64,000 bases of DNA, taken from NCBI GenBank assembly GCA_024516035.1, contig CM044959.1, forward strand, positions 28,546,605 through 28,610,604, given 5' to 3'. The stretch comes from Bactericera cockerelli (Eukaryota > Arthropoda > Insecta > Hemiptera > Triozidae). The first letter of the stretch is position 1. The number at the start of each line of letters is the position of its first letter. Under the pieces are notes generated by a model that saw only the letters and a list, made by a program, of their open reading frames with translations, made no database searches and had not been told where the DNA came from. The position numbers and the translations under genes are program-made. Below are positions 10,416-20,394 of this stretch, in pieces.

Positions 10416-10930
10416 CTTTGATCTTTCGTAATTTCAGAATCATTGTGATATTGGTGATATGGTGATTGTAAATTGTTTTAAATAATTAATAATTCTTTTA
10501 AATATGTATTTCATTTAGTTTTGAACATTTTTAAATACAATTTAAAAATTTAAAATTTTAAATTTTAAAATATCATTTTAATTAGTTTTGATCTTTTTTA
10601 TAACTACTGGAATAGTTTTTAGATAAAACTCGTCCTTTGTTGAAGGAAATTCAGAAATTGTGATATTTTTGTGACAAATTGTGAATTGTTTTAAATAATT
10701 AATAATTCTCTTAAATAATAGATATTTCATTTATTTGAACATATTTTAAAAACAAATAATATTTTAATTAGTTTTGAACATCTTTTTTATAACTATGAAA
10801 GTGTTTACTTTGTCATTTCTGAACTCCAAATTTGCTTTCGAGATGTTTCAAAAAATAGTTCTTAAGTTTGTCTAAATCGTGACAGAAGGAAAGGAGAGGA
10901 CAAGAAGCAGTTAATACTGGATCACCTTTT
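10416..10930. other. AT-rich spacer, no gene seen
   Basis: Very AT-rich with two related segments (around 10480 and 10690) sharing GTTTTAAATAATTAATAATTC. No exon or RNA gene could be supported. Duplicated in unit 2. Confidence 0.4.
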
Positions 10931-10954
10931 TCATCTGACAATAACCATCCATTT

Positions 10955-11170
10955 CTAGAGACATCCACTTGGACCCTAATGAACTTTCTGCACTCTGCTG
11001 TTCCTGGACCTTCAGTGGGATTAACACCTTCAGTTCACTTGGAATCATACCAGCTACCCATATTAATCTCACCTAGCCTAGCCAAGCCAAAGCAGGACCA
11101 TGAATGCTAGTCTCATGTGTTAAGGGAAACAGAATTTTTTTATGCTCAAGATCTCTTGACCATAGGTTGG
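10955..11170 (-). mobile_element. Degraded tRNA/5S-type SINE body, copy in unit 1
   Basis: On this strand the segment matches the body of the SINEs at 25.3 and 30.2 kb: ATTAATCTCACCTAGCC, then CTAGTCTCATGTGTT and ACAGAATTTTT in the same order and spacing. The promoter-bearing head is too decayed to assign. Confidence 0.5.
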
Positions 11171-11769
11171 CTAAAAAAAGGTTCTGGTTCAAGCAAAGAA
11201 ACAGCTGAATGCATAGTGCTAGATAGTGAAATTTTTCACTCTGTGGATTTTATTTAGATGTACAATACTTTATAAAATATAAATATTCATTATAAAATGA
11301 ATATTTCACTGATAGGTGGTTCTGCCACACTAAAAAATGATGTTTACTTTGTGACATGCTTCCTGATTTCTTGATTTAAAATTATTTGGCCAATTTACTG
11401 TGCACTGTTCATAATAACAATAATAACTATTGTGCTCTCTCTACCACCTTATTACTATGAAGGCCCTTAAATTTTGAGTTAATTTTATATCTATTTAAAC
11501 TTTTTTTAATTTTTTTAATTTAAACTTTATCTATTTAAACTGTTCCACACTATTGTGTTTTATAATTTCACTTGAAGAGGGTCGTGAAATCAGTGCTAAC
11601 AACACCACCCTGTATCACACATCATCCTTCTTTGTCTAACTCATGTCAACAAGTTTGCTAGAAATTTAGAATTTTTAGAATTTTTTTAGAATTTATAATT
11701 TATTGTTTATTCGACATTTATAGAAATGTATAAAACATAGTCATCCTATCTATGATTCTAGATTTTTAT

Positions 11770-11821
11770 GCACACACATATACTCTCCCACACATACACA
11801 TACACACACACACACACCACA

Positions 11822-11861
<40 letters not shown>

Positions 11862-11869
11862 ACACACAT
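11770..11869. repeat. (CA)n microsatellite, unit 2
   Basis: Counterpart of the tract at 5399-5493, with different interruptions (CACCACACCAC) and slightly longer. Confidence 0.9.
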
Positions 11870-11943
11870 TGACATACTTATGCATATACACATGTAAATA
11901 AAATTTGATATAATTTGTGTTATCTTGTCTTACTTGTTGCTCT

Positions 11944-14130
11944 TTAGATATTTATGTTATTTAATTCATTAAAGTTGTACGGTGCTACTTGGGCTATTTC
12001 TGTTGTTATTTTTTGTTTAAATGCTATGTAGCCAAGTGTTTTTGTTTGATCTTTCAGGTTATTGAAGTATTTTGTACCGTTGTATTTTGATGTTTTTTCA
12101 AAGTATGATGTTCTATGTTTGGGTATTGTAAGGTTTTGTGCTTGTCGTGTGTTGTATGTATGATGATCAGAGTTATGTTGTAGTGTGTCTTTGGTCTTGT
12201 ATATGTATAGTAGTGATTCAATGTAGTATAGTCCGTAGAATGTTTGTATGTTTTGTTTGATGAATGTATCTTTGACTGAGTAGTTGTATGGTTTTCTGTA
12301 GATTTTTCTAATAATTCTTTTTTGTAGTCTTAGTATTCGTTGGTGTTGTGAGTTTGTGGCCCAGATTGTTATGGCGTATCTTATTGAGCTCTCTCCGTAA
12401 GCGTAGTAGTAAGTAAGGAGTGATTTTTGGTCCATATTTGATCTTAATTGTCCTATAATGAAGCAAAGTTGGGCTAGCTTTTTACATATGTTTTCGTTTT
12501 GTGTTGTCCATGATAGTTTGTTGTCTATTTGTATTCCTAGGTACCTTATTTCTTCTGCAGGTTTTATTTCTTCATTGTTTATTTTGAGATTTAAGTTTGT
12601 TGTGTTGTTCGTCTTTTTCATGTTGTATATGATGTAGTTGGACTTGAGTATGTTTGGGATCATTTGGTTTGTGTGGCACCATTGTATAAATTTGTTTACC
12701 ACTTCCTCTGCTTTTATTTTCAGTTCTTCAGTTGTTTTGGATGTTATTGTAATGTTTATGTCGTCTGCGAATATTACTATTTTTTCGTTGTCAGTGTCGA
12801 GTATGTCTGGTATGTCATTTATGTTTACGAGGAAGAGGTTTGGTCCTAAGTTAGATCCTTGGCTAATACCATGTTGTATGTGTCTTGTTGTTGATGTTTG
12901 GTTGTTTACTTTTACTTGTACTGTTCGTCTCTCTAGGAATGATTTGATCCAGTTGTTGTCGTTGTTTTGTATCCCTAGTTTGTTGAGTTTGTCTAGTAGT
13001 ATGTCTTTGTCTACAACGTCGAATGCTGCGGTCAAGTCAAAGTATAGAGTCATTACAGTCAGTCCTTTGTCCATACAGTCGATTACATGTTCAACAAGTT
13101 CTAAACATGCGCTGGCAGTCGAGTGATTTGTTCTGAAGCCATGTTGGTGTGGTGTTAATAAATTGTTGTCGTTGAGGTGTTTAAGTAGTCGGTTTGTGTA
13201 TGCTTTTTGGTATATTTTTGCTAGGTTAGAGGTTTTGTAGATGGGCCTGTAGTTGATGATGTTTTTGGGGTCTTCTTTTTTGTGTTTAGGGTTTATAGTC
13301 GAGTAGTTTATGAGTGCAGGGTATGTTCCTTCTTTGAATGATTTGTTTATTAGTTTGGATAGTGGTGTGCTTAGTATGTTGGAGTTTCGTTTTAGAATGC
13401 AGGTCGGTATGTCATAGTTTTCAAGTCCTTTACTGTCATTCAGGTTTCTTATGATTTTTTCTATTTCCATTTCGTTCGTATTATATAGTATTGTTTCTGG
13501 TTGTTGTTGTTGTTGTTGTACTTTTGTTGGTTGATGTTGTTGTTGTCGTTCTTCTTGTCTTTGTTGTTGGCGTTCTTCTAGTCTTTGTTGTTGGTATTGT
13601 TGTTTGTGTAGTGTGTTTTGTTTAATTTTTTCAGTGGTTGACTTGATGAAGTGTTCAGCAAATAACTCTGCAATTATTTTCGGTTCGTTGATAATTTTGT
13701 TGTTGTCCTTAATTATGCTGTCCAATTCTTCTTTTTCTTTCCCCGTTAATGAGTTGAAGCTTTCCCACATGCTTTTATTTTTGTTTTTTGAGTTTTTGAG
13801 CTTGTTTTGTATATGTTCTCTTTTCAGTAGTGTGATGTTTTTAGTGTGGTTTTTTTTAAGGTCTTTGTATATTTCTTTTGACTGTATGTTGTTATTGTAT
13901 TTTATTGACTGGTGTATTTCTCTCAATTCTCTTCCTTCTTGAATTATTTTATCTGTTATCCATTCTATGTTTTTTTTCTTGTTTTTTATTGTTATTTGTT
14001 TCAGTGGATAGGCTATGTTGTAGTGTTCTAGTATATTGTGTATGAAGTTTTTTGTAGCTATGTCTGTTTGTTCCTCATCTATTTGAGTTAGTGTATGTTT
14101 CCAGTCATGTTTGAGTAGTAGTTCGGTCAT
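11944..14130 (-). pseudogene. LINE ORF2 copy 2, reverse transcriptase fragment
   Basis: The last 728 residues of ORF2, identical in motifs to copy 1: Gln-rich linker, FDLTAAFD, QGSNLGP, FADD, YLGIQID. It is out of frame with the endonuclease part because a T run at 14167-14173 has seven Ts instead of the six at 7790-7795. An internal ATG at 14130 could in principle start translation, but this would leave no endonuclease. Confidence 0.9.
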
Positions 14131-14158
14131 TTTTATGTGATTTTCTTCTTTTTGTATT

Positions 14159-15307
14159 CTAATGTATTTTTTTGTTATTTTTCTGTAGTTTGTTATTTTT
14201 TACTGTGTCAATGTCTATGTATTGTCCAAAATGATCTGAGATTTGTTCGTCAGTGATTTGTGCTGTAATTTTTGTTTCATTTTTTGAAGTGATTATGTAG
14301 TCTAGTCCTGCGCTACCTCTTGTTGGGTATGTTAGTTTGTTTTGTAAGTTGTAGCATTCCAGTACGTCGTTTAGTTGGTTGTATTTTTCGTCTGTGTTAA
14401 TGAAGTCTATGTTTATGTCTCCACATATTATGTTTTTCTGGTTTTGGTTCAGGTGTTTTTCTAGGAGAGAGTTTAAAGATTTAAGGAATACTTTAATGCT
14501 ACTTGTTGGGTTTTTATATATACAAAAAATATTTATTTTATTTTTTCCGTTTGAATACTTTATCCCTACAGTTTCAAATGATTTTGGGTGTAGAATTTCT
14601 TTATTGATTAGGATTGTGGAGACTTGGTTTTTGAATTCATTTCTACAATAGATTGCTGCTCCACCATATGCTATATTTTTTGTTGATTTTTTTGGTTCCC
14701 TACAGTAACTGTCGATTAGCGTATAGTTTTGTATTGCTAGTTTTGCAATATTTTCTTTTGTTTGCCAGTGCTCTGTTAAACATATAAAGTCGAACTTTTT
14801 CTGGTCTGCTAGTAGTTCTAGTTGTGGTATTTTTCCCTCTTTTGATAAGCTTTGTATGTTCTGGTGGAATATTCTCACAATGTTGTTTTCTTTAGTTTTG
14901 ATTGTTTCTTTTTGATGTTGTGAAGTTTTTGGTGGGTTTTTATTTTCAAGATATTTATTTGGTGCATATGCAAAGTTGCAGGCTTCATTTGTACTATTCC
15001 ATACTTCCTGGCAGAATTCTTCACCATATTGTAGATTGTATAGTTTTTCTATGTTTTCTTCGTCTTCTATAAGGGATATGTTTTTGTGCCATGTTAGTGT
15101 TTCATATTCTGGGTTATTATCTAATTGTTTTTTTGTGGGGTTGTGGTTGTTTGTTTTATCTAGTTTTAGTTTTGCACATTTTGTGCATGTCAGATGTTTA
15201 GAAAATTTTTGTTGATAGGAATGTTGTTTGGGAAATTTGGTATTTCTTGGCTGTATAGTTGCTGTTGATATGGTTGATTTATAATGTTTGAGCCACATGA
15301 AGTGCAT
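14159..15307 (-). pseudogene. LINE ORF2 copy 2, endonuclease fragment
   Basis: The first ~380 residues of ORF2 from ATG 15307, holding the complete endonuclease motif set (NIQSL, TEHW, GDINID, LDYI, SDHFGQ), ending early at the frameshift. Either a recent mutation or a homopolymer error in the assembly. Confidence 0.9.
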
Positions 15308-16485
15308 GTGTTACAACTGATTTCGGTTGATGTGTTGTATGCTGTTGTCCAATTATTTTGTTGTTGTTCTTGAAAATGGTCTGGTTTGTTTAGATGTTCA
15401 TTTGGGTTCCTGAGAGTGTTCATTTGGGGCTGTTGTTGTTGTTTGTTGTCGTATTGTAGTGTTGTGGGTTGTGCGTTGTGATGATGTGGGCGTTGTATTT
15501 CTTGTTGATTCATTTGTATCTGGTGTTGTTGTTGCCAGTTTTTTTGTAGTTGTTGGTTCTGGTATGTCTGAAGTGCCTGTTTTTTTATTAGATGTTCTTG
15601 TTGTCTGGGAGTTTGTTGTTGTGGTTGGGTCAAAACTGCCGGGAAGTAGTGTTGTTGTTCTTGGTTGTAGTGTTGTTGCTCTTGGTGTGGTTGTTGTTGG
15701 TTCTGTTGTTTTTTATATGTTTGGTGATCATTTAGTTGGTGGTTTGGTTGTTGGGAATTGATCTTATGGGTTAAATGCTGTGTTTTATATTTTTGTTTTT
15801 GGTTATGTTGGTATTGTTGTTGATCTTGTTGGTAGTGTCTTGTATGATTAGTGTTTTGCTGTAATGTATTTTCATTTGTTCTTGTGTATTCACTCGTTTG
15901 TTTATTTGTGTGTTTTCCATATGGGTTGTTATTTTCGAGTTTCTTCTGTTGGTAGCGATTTTGCGGGTATTTTTGGTGGTAGTGGTCGTTATAGTTCTCT
16001 TTGTGGGGCTGTTTATAATATTTTTGTGGATTATACGTTTCGTATTGATGGTTGTAGTGCTGTTGTTTGTTGTTTTCTCGGTGTTTAGCGGTTTGTCTCA
16101 TTTCTTCGTTTTTGTTATATTTTATTCCAGGTGATGTTTGCTTTTTGTTGTTGCTGTTGGAATTGCTTAGATCTCTGATGGCTTCCATGATTTTTGCACA
16201 TAGGTAGTTTTTTCCTTTTCTGGCAAGATGGACCCCATCTCTTGCCATGTGCCAGTACTGTACAAATTTATGGGGATCTATAGTGGTTATGTGTTTATAA
16301 GTTTGTATGTGGTGTTTGAGGGCTGTGTTGAATCGTATTATATTTTCGTTTCTTGGGTTATAGGGTTGCGGTGGTGGTAGGATGATAATGATGTTGCTGT
16401 TTATTTGAGCAATTTTATTGATGTTGTTTTTGATTGATTCAATTTCCGTTCTGAATAAATCATTAGTACCACAGAGAGACAGAGA
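15190..16485 (-). pseudogene. LINE ORF1 copy 2, 5'-truncated SGNH-like ORF
   Basis: Duplicate of 8812-10107. It has the CGTND and DGVHL blocks, the Gln/Asn-rich tail and the terminal Cys cluster, and the same missing N-terminus. Confidence 0.85.
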
Positions 16486-16793
16486 TCCCAGACAGCACGG
16501 CAGGTGACTTCCAGTCTGGATTTAAGGTGGAAATATCCAGGTGTATAAAGTCAACTGGACCTCCAGCTGTCCCGACAGCTGGATTTTTCCATTATGGATT
16601 AAATCAGTTGACCAGCCACCTGGATATTTCCAACAAAAATCCATCTAGACTCAGTCACCTGGGCAGTCAGCTGGAAGTATAACGAATCTCTCCAGCTAGG
16701 ACATAAATAGAATTTAGTCAGTTGACCAGTCAGCTGGAGATGCTCCACATTTCTCCAGTTTACATAAAACGCGTCCTTTGTTGAAGACGCCAT
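16486..16793. repeat. CTGG-rich dispersed element, copy 2
   Basis: Duplicate of 10108-10415 carried by the block duplication, with the same TCCCAGACAGCAC edge against the LINE. Confidence 0.65.
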
Positions 16794-17332
16794 CTTTGAT
16801 CTTTCGTAATTTCAGAATCATTGTGATATTGGTGATATGGTGATTGTAAATTGTTTTAAATAATTAATAATTCTTTTAAATATGTATTTCATTTAGTTTT
16901 GAACATTTTTAAATACAATTTAAAAATTTAAAATTTTAAATTTTAAAATATCATTTTAATTAGTTTTGATCTTTTTTATAACTACTGGAATAGTTTTTAG
17001 ATAAAACTCGTCCTTTGTTGAAGGAAATTCAGAAATTGTGATATTTTTGTGACAAATTGTGAATTGTTTTAAATAATTAATAATTCTCTTAAATAATAGA
17101 TATTTCATTTATTTGAACATATTTTAAAAACAAATAATATTTTAATTAGTTTTGAACATCTTTTTTATAACTATGAAAGTGTTTACTTTGTCATTTCTGA
17201 ACTCCAAATTTGCTTTCGAGATGTTTCAAAAAATAGTTCTTAAGTTTGTCTAAATCGTGACAGAAGGAAAGGAGAGGACAAGAAGCAGTTAATACTGGAT
17301 CACCTTTTTCATCTGACAATAACCATCCATTT

Positions 17333-17545
17333 CTAGAGACATCCACTTGGACCCTAATGAACTTTCTGCACTCTGCTGTTCCTGGACCTTCAGTGGGATT
17401 AACACCTTCAGTTCACTTGGAATCATACCAGCTACCCATATTAATCTCACCTAGCCTAGCCAAGCCAAAGCAGGACCATGAATGCTAGTCTCATGTGTTA
17501 AGGGAAACAGAATTTTTTATGCTCAAGATCTCTTGACCATAGGTT
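17333..17545 (-). mobile_element. Degraded SINE body, copy in unit 2
   Basis: Counterpart of 10955-11170, carried by the block duplication. Confidence 0.5.
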
Positions 17546-18382
17546 GGCTAAAAAAAGGTTCTGGTTCAAGCAAAGAAACAGCTGAATGCATAGTGCTAGA
17601 TAGTGAAATTTTTCACTCTGTGGATTTTATTTAGATGTACAATACTTTATAAAATATAAATATTCATTATAAAATGAATATTTCACTGATAGGTGGTTCT
17701 GCCACACTAAAAAATGATGTTTACTTTGTGACATGCTTCCTGATTTCTTGATTTAAAATTATTTGGCCAATTTACTGTGCACTGTTCATAATAACAATAA
17801 TAACTATTGTGCTCTCTCTACCACCTTATTACTATGAAGGCCCTTAAATTTTGAGTTAATTTTATATCTATTTAAACTTTTTTTAATTTTTTTAATTTAA
17901 ACTTTATCTATTTAAACTGTTCCACACTATTGTGTTTTATAATTTCACTAGTCTTAACAAGTCAATTTTGTTTTAATTTAAGTATAACAATGTTTTTTGG
18001 TAATAATTCTCAAAGCAAACAACCCAGCAATTCTAATTAGCCACAGCAGTATATAAATTGTCATGAAGGATTACAAATACATAATAACATTCACTAATCC
18101 ATGTTCAACCCCGTTAGACATTGCTTAACTTTTGCAATTTCATGAAAACTGGTGTATTCCATGCCCCATCTTCATTTTCTGCTGGCTATTAGTTTATTTC
18201 TTTGTTATTTTTGGTTTCCCAAAAGAAATATATTTTAATTTACATAGTATTATTATTTTATTGTGATTATGTACATGTTATGAGCATATTTTATAATTGG
18301 ATATCATTATTTTATTTCTATACTAGCTAAAACCTGGCATTTTGTCACCATTAAGGTTTTTTCTCATGGCCGGTGTCCCAAT

Positions 18383-18582
18383 AAAAATAATAATAACACT
18401 TTTAACTGGAAGGTAACCACCAGGTAAGGTTAAAGGTTATGCTCAAAGCATTTCTACCACCTAACCCTCAGAGTCTTATTATTATGTGGTCACAACCATA
18501 ATGAAGAAAAAATTGAAACAACGGAACCCTATGCTAGGTTGATTATCTGACTAGCGCATTAACCACTTGATTACCAGTGCAC
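18383..18582 (-). mobile_element. tRNA-derived SINE, family A (GTGGTTAA type)
   Basis: On the minus strand it starts at GCACTGGTAATCAAGTGGTTAA (A-box region). It then has the segment with CCTCAGAGTCTTATTATTATG in the plus sense and ends with an ATT/TAA trinucleotide tail at 18383. Copies occur at 29133, 39766, 47434, 50515 and 61850. The B box is poorly kept in this copy. Confidence 0.65.
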
Positions 18583-19157
18583 TTGAAAATTGTATTAGAT
18601 ATTTTAATTTTGATAATTTTCTAGTATGTTGAAGGTGGCTTAGGGGGGGGAACTCTCAGTGAGAGTACCGTTTGGTATTGTAACCCCAAGAGGACATAGT
18701 CAGCCAGACATGCATAACTTTGAGTTTTATATATAGAGATTATACCTACTTAGAAATACTTGTGATACATTGGTACAAGGTCTTGTGACATGGTGGAAAT
18801 TTGATAGTGCATTTTACACTTTTGGGACAATTTTTTTAATAATAAACACTCTTATTGTAAAAATATAATAATGTTAAAGAGTCTTATTTGAATTGTGTTG
18901 TTTAAAACAGAGTAGTTATTTTCTTTTTCTTTCCAAATTTATATATGAAAAAAAATATACTCAAAATTGTGTGTGTGTACGTGTTAAAAAAACCTATTTA
19001 AAATTTATTACTTTATTTTTATACAAAAAAAATATTCTTCATGAGATTTGAATGTATGGCCTCTAAATTAAATAACTGAAATTGAATTTATGCCTAATAT
19101 ACATTTGTTTCTAGTATTTTTATTACTATTATTATTTGAAAAAAAAAAAAAAAAAAT

Positions 19158-19228
19158 GCATATAATGGGATTCGAACCCACAACCTCAAAACCAAGAGCG
19201 TAGCATTTGATTATTATGTAGTATAATG
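19158..19228 (-). mobile_element. tRNA-like fragment, probable SINE head
   Basis: Minus strand reads GTGGGTTCGAATCCCAT (B box and T arm), preceded by an anticodon-arm-like segment. No matching acceptor stem could be paired, so a SINE relic is favoured over a working tRNA gene. Confidence 0.4.
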
Positions 19229-19287
19229 TACAGTATAGGTAAATAGGTATGTCAACATTGTGGTAGTGAGTTACTACCCATCCACTA

Positions 19288-19509
19288 GAGAGCGCTACAA
19301 GTAGCTGGAAATAAGTGGAACAAATCCAGTTGACTTTGGGCAACTGACTTCCAGTTAAAAGTTGGGTTACTTTCCAGTTCATTTCCAGTTGATTTCCAGG
19401 TGGAGGTCAGGTGGAAGGTGGAAATCTCCAGTTGATTTCCAGGTGGGCAAGTAGACTTTTTCCACCTAACAGTATGGTATACATCCAGTTGACTGTGCTG
19501 TCTGGGATA
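19288..19509. repeat. CTGG-rich dispersed element, copy 3
   Basis: Repeated CAGTTGA(C/T)TTCCAGGTGG motifs. It ends with GTGCTGTCTGGGA, the inverse of the sharp edge of the elements at 10108 and 16486. The left end is probably near the ACTAGAGAGCGCTAC stretch but is uncertain. Confidence 0.6.
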
Positions 19510-19568
19510 TACTTTGCAGAGGTATCTTTGACCCTCAAATAAACATATAAAGAAAATAAATTACTTAC

Positions 19569-19638
19569 CACAAAGTAAATTTCGAATTTTCTTTGCTTCT
19601 TCTTTACCTATAAAACTATACAGTTTTCTTTTAGACAT
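19569..19638 (-). CDS. Candidate first coding exon of an unidentified minus-strand transcript
   Basis: An ATG at 19638 opens a 70-nt frame reading MSKRKLYSFIGKEEAKK then IRNLLC. A strong GTAAGT donor follows at 19568. The peptide is basic and predicted helical. No partner exon could be recognised downstream (lower coordinates), where repeats begin within 60 bp. It may be a relic of a transposon gene or a lone exon of an unknown gene; I do not recognise the peptide. Confidence 0.25.
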
Positions 19639-19861
19639 TTTTATCACAGAAATAAAGACGATAGAACAGGTACTACACTGAACCAACCTTCCGCAGGTTG
19701 CACTGATAATAATGTTTGTTTACACAGCCGGCTTACGTTTTAGACACTTTTGACTTGTTCGTAATTATTCTACGGAATATCACGAATCGACTAGAATAAA
19801 CCTGATAGGCTGATAATTAAAGGAAAATATAAAATGAAATCGAATAAAGTGGAGGGAAATC

Positions 19862-20010
19862 TTGCACATGTGGGACATGCACTGGACCTTAAGGACTGTT
19901 CTTGTGATTTTTATACTGGAGTGTAGCGGCGTTTCTATGGTTGCATGTGGGACATGCACTGGACCGTATGGGCAGTTCCAATTTTTTTTCACTGGAGTGC
20001 AAAAGGTTAA
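19862..20010. repeat. Inverted copy of the 4855-4965 dispersed repeat
   Basis: Contains TGTGGGACATGCACTGGACC twice, about 77 bp apart, with the ACTGGAGTGTAGCGGCGT spacer, as the reverse complement of the copy at 4855. The copies are too far apart and too short to suggest a single element with these as ends. Confidence 0.6.
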
Positions 20011-20364
20011 GTTGAGACACTGTGTCATCAATGGCATTTTATAATTTTACCATTGCCATAGCCCAACCGATGTACATTTTTACATCCCTTACTTACTTTC
20101 CGAGTCCATGTGTGATGTTATGGTGGTGGGAGGATTGATATGGGTGAACACTTTGGACGCCCAGAACCATTGTTCTGAGCTCCTTCCGTGTCCAGTGTGT
20201 AGTGTATGGTGTATGTGTAGTTTGTTGAAATTATGCACTTAAAACTGAGAATTTTAAAAATATTTCTTAAAATTTGATAGGGATTTTAAAATTCATCGTA
20301 CTTTTTCAAATTTGATGAAGTTATTATGAAATGTCGGATATCCCTAGCAGAAAGCGAACATTAT

Positions 20365-20370
20365 TTTATT
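20365..20370 (-). terminator. Possible poly(A) signal of SLC36 gene A
   Basis: AATAAA on the minus strand, about 25 nt after the TAA of gene A. This is close to the stop for an animal 3' UTR, so it is tentative. Confidence 0.4.
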
Positions 20371-20394
20371 TGACACAGTAATAATACTCTGTCT

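Larger units (their letters stand above)
5200..11571. repeat. Tandem duplication, unit 1 (6372 bp)
   Basis: This block is repeated immediately after itself at 11572-17949, head to tail with no spacer. The junction shares only a base (…TTCAC/T/TGAAGAG…). Reading across, I saw three kinds of difference: the length of the CA microsatellite, a T run in LINE ORF2 (six here, seven in unit 2), and a T run near 11137 (one longer here). The unit contains a truncated TACAGGGTG element, the LINE, a CTGG-rich element, AT-rich DNA and a degraded SINE. Confidence 0.93.
11665..16485 (-). mobile_element. CR1/L2-group LINE, copy 2 (5'-truncated)
   Basis: Duplicate of the LINE at 5290-10107 with the same 5' truncation inside the SGNH domain. 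Because the flanks are duplicated too, this is a block duplication rather than a second retrotransposition. ORF2 is broken by a one-base insertion (see the two fragments). Confidence 0.85.
11572..17949. repeat. Tandem duplication, unit 2 (6378 bp)
   Basis: Second copy of 5200-11571, starting at TTGAAGAGGGTCG and ending at TTTCACT before AGTCTTAAC. It begins part-way through the TACAGGGTG element, of which only the right end is kept. Apart from the CA tract and two T-run changes I saw no difference, including in non-coding stretches. Confidence 0.93.
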
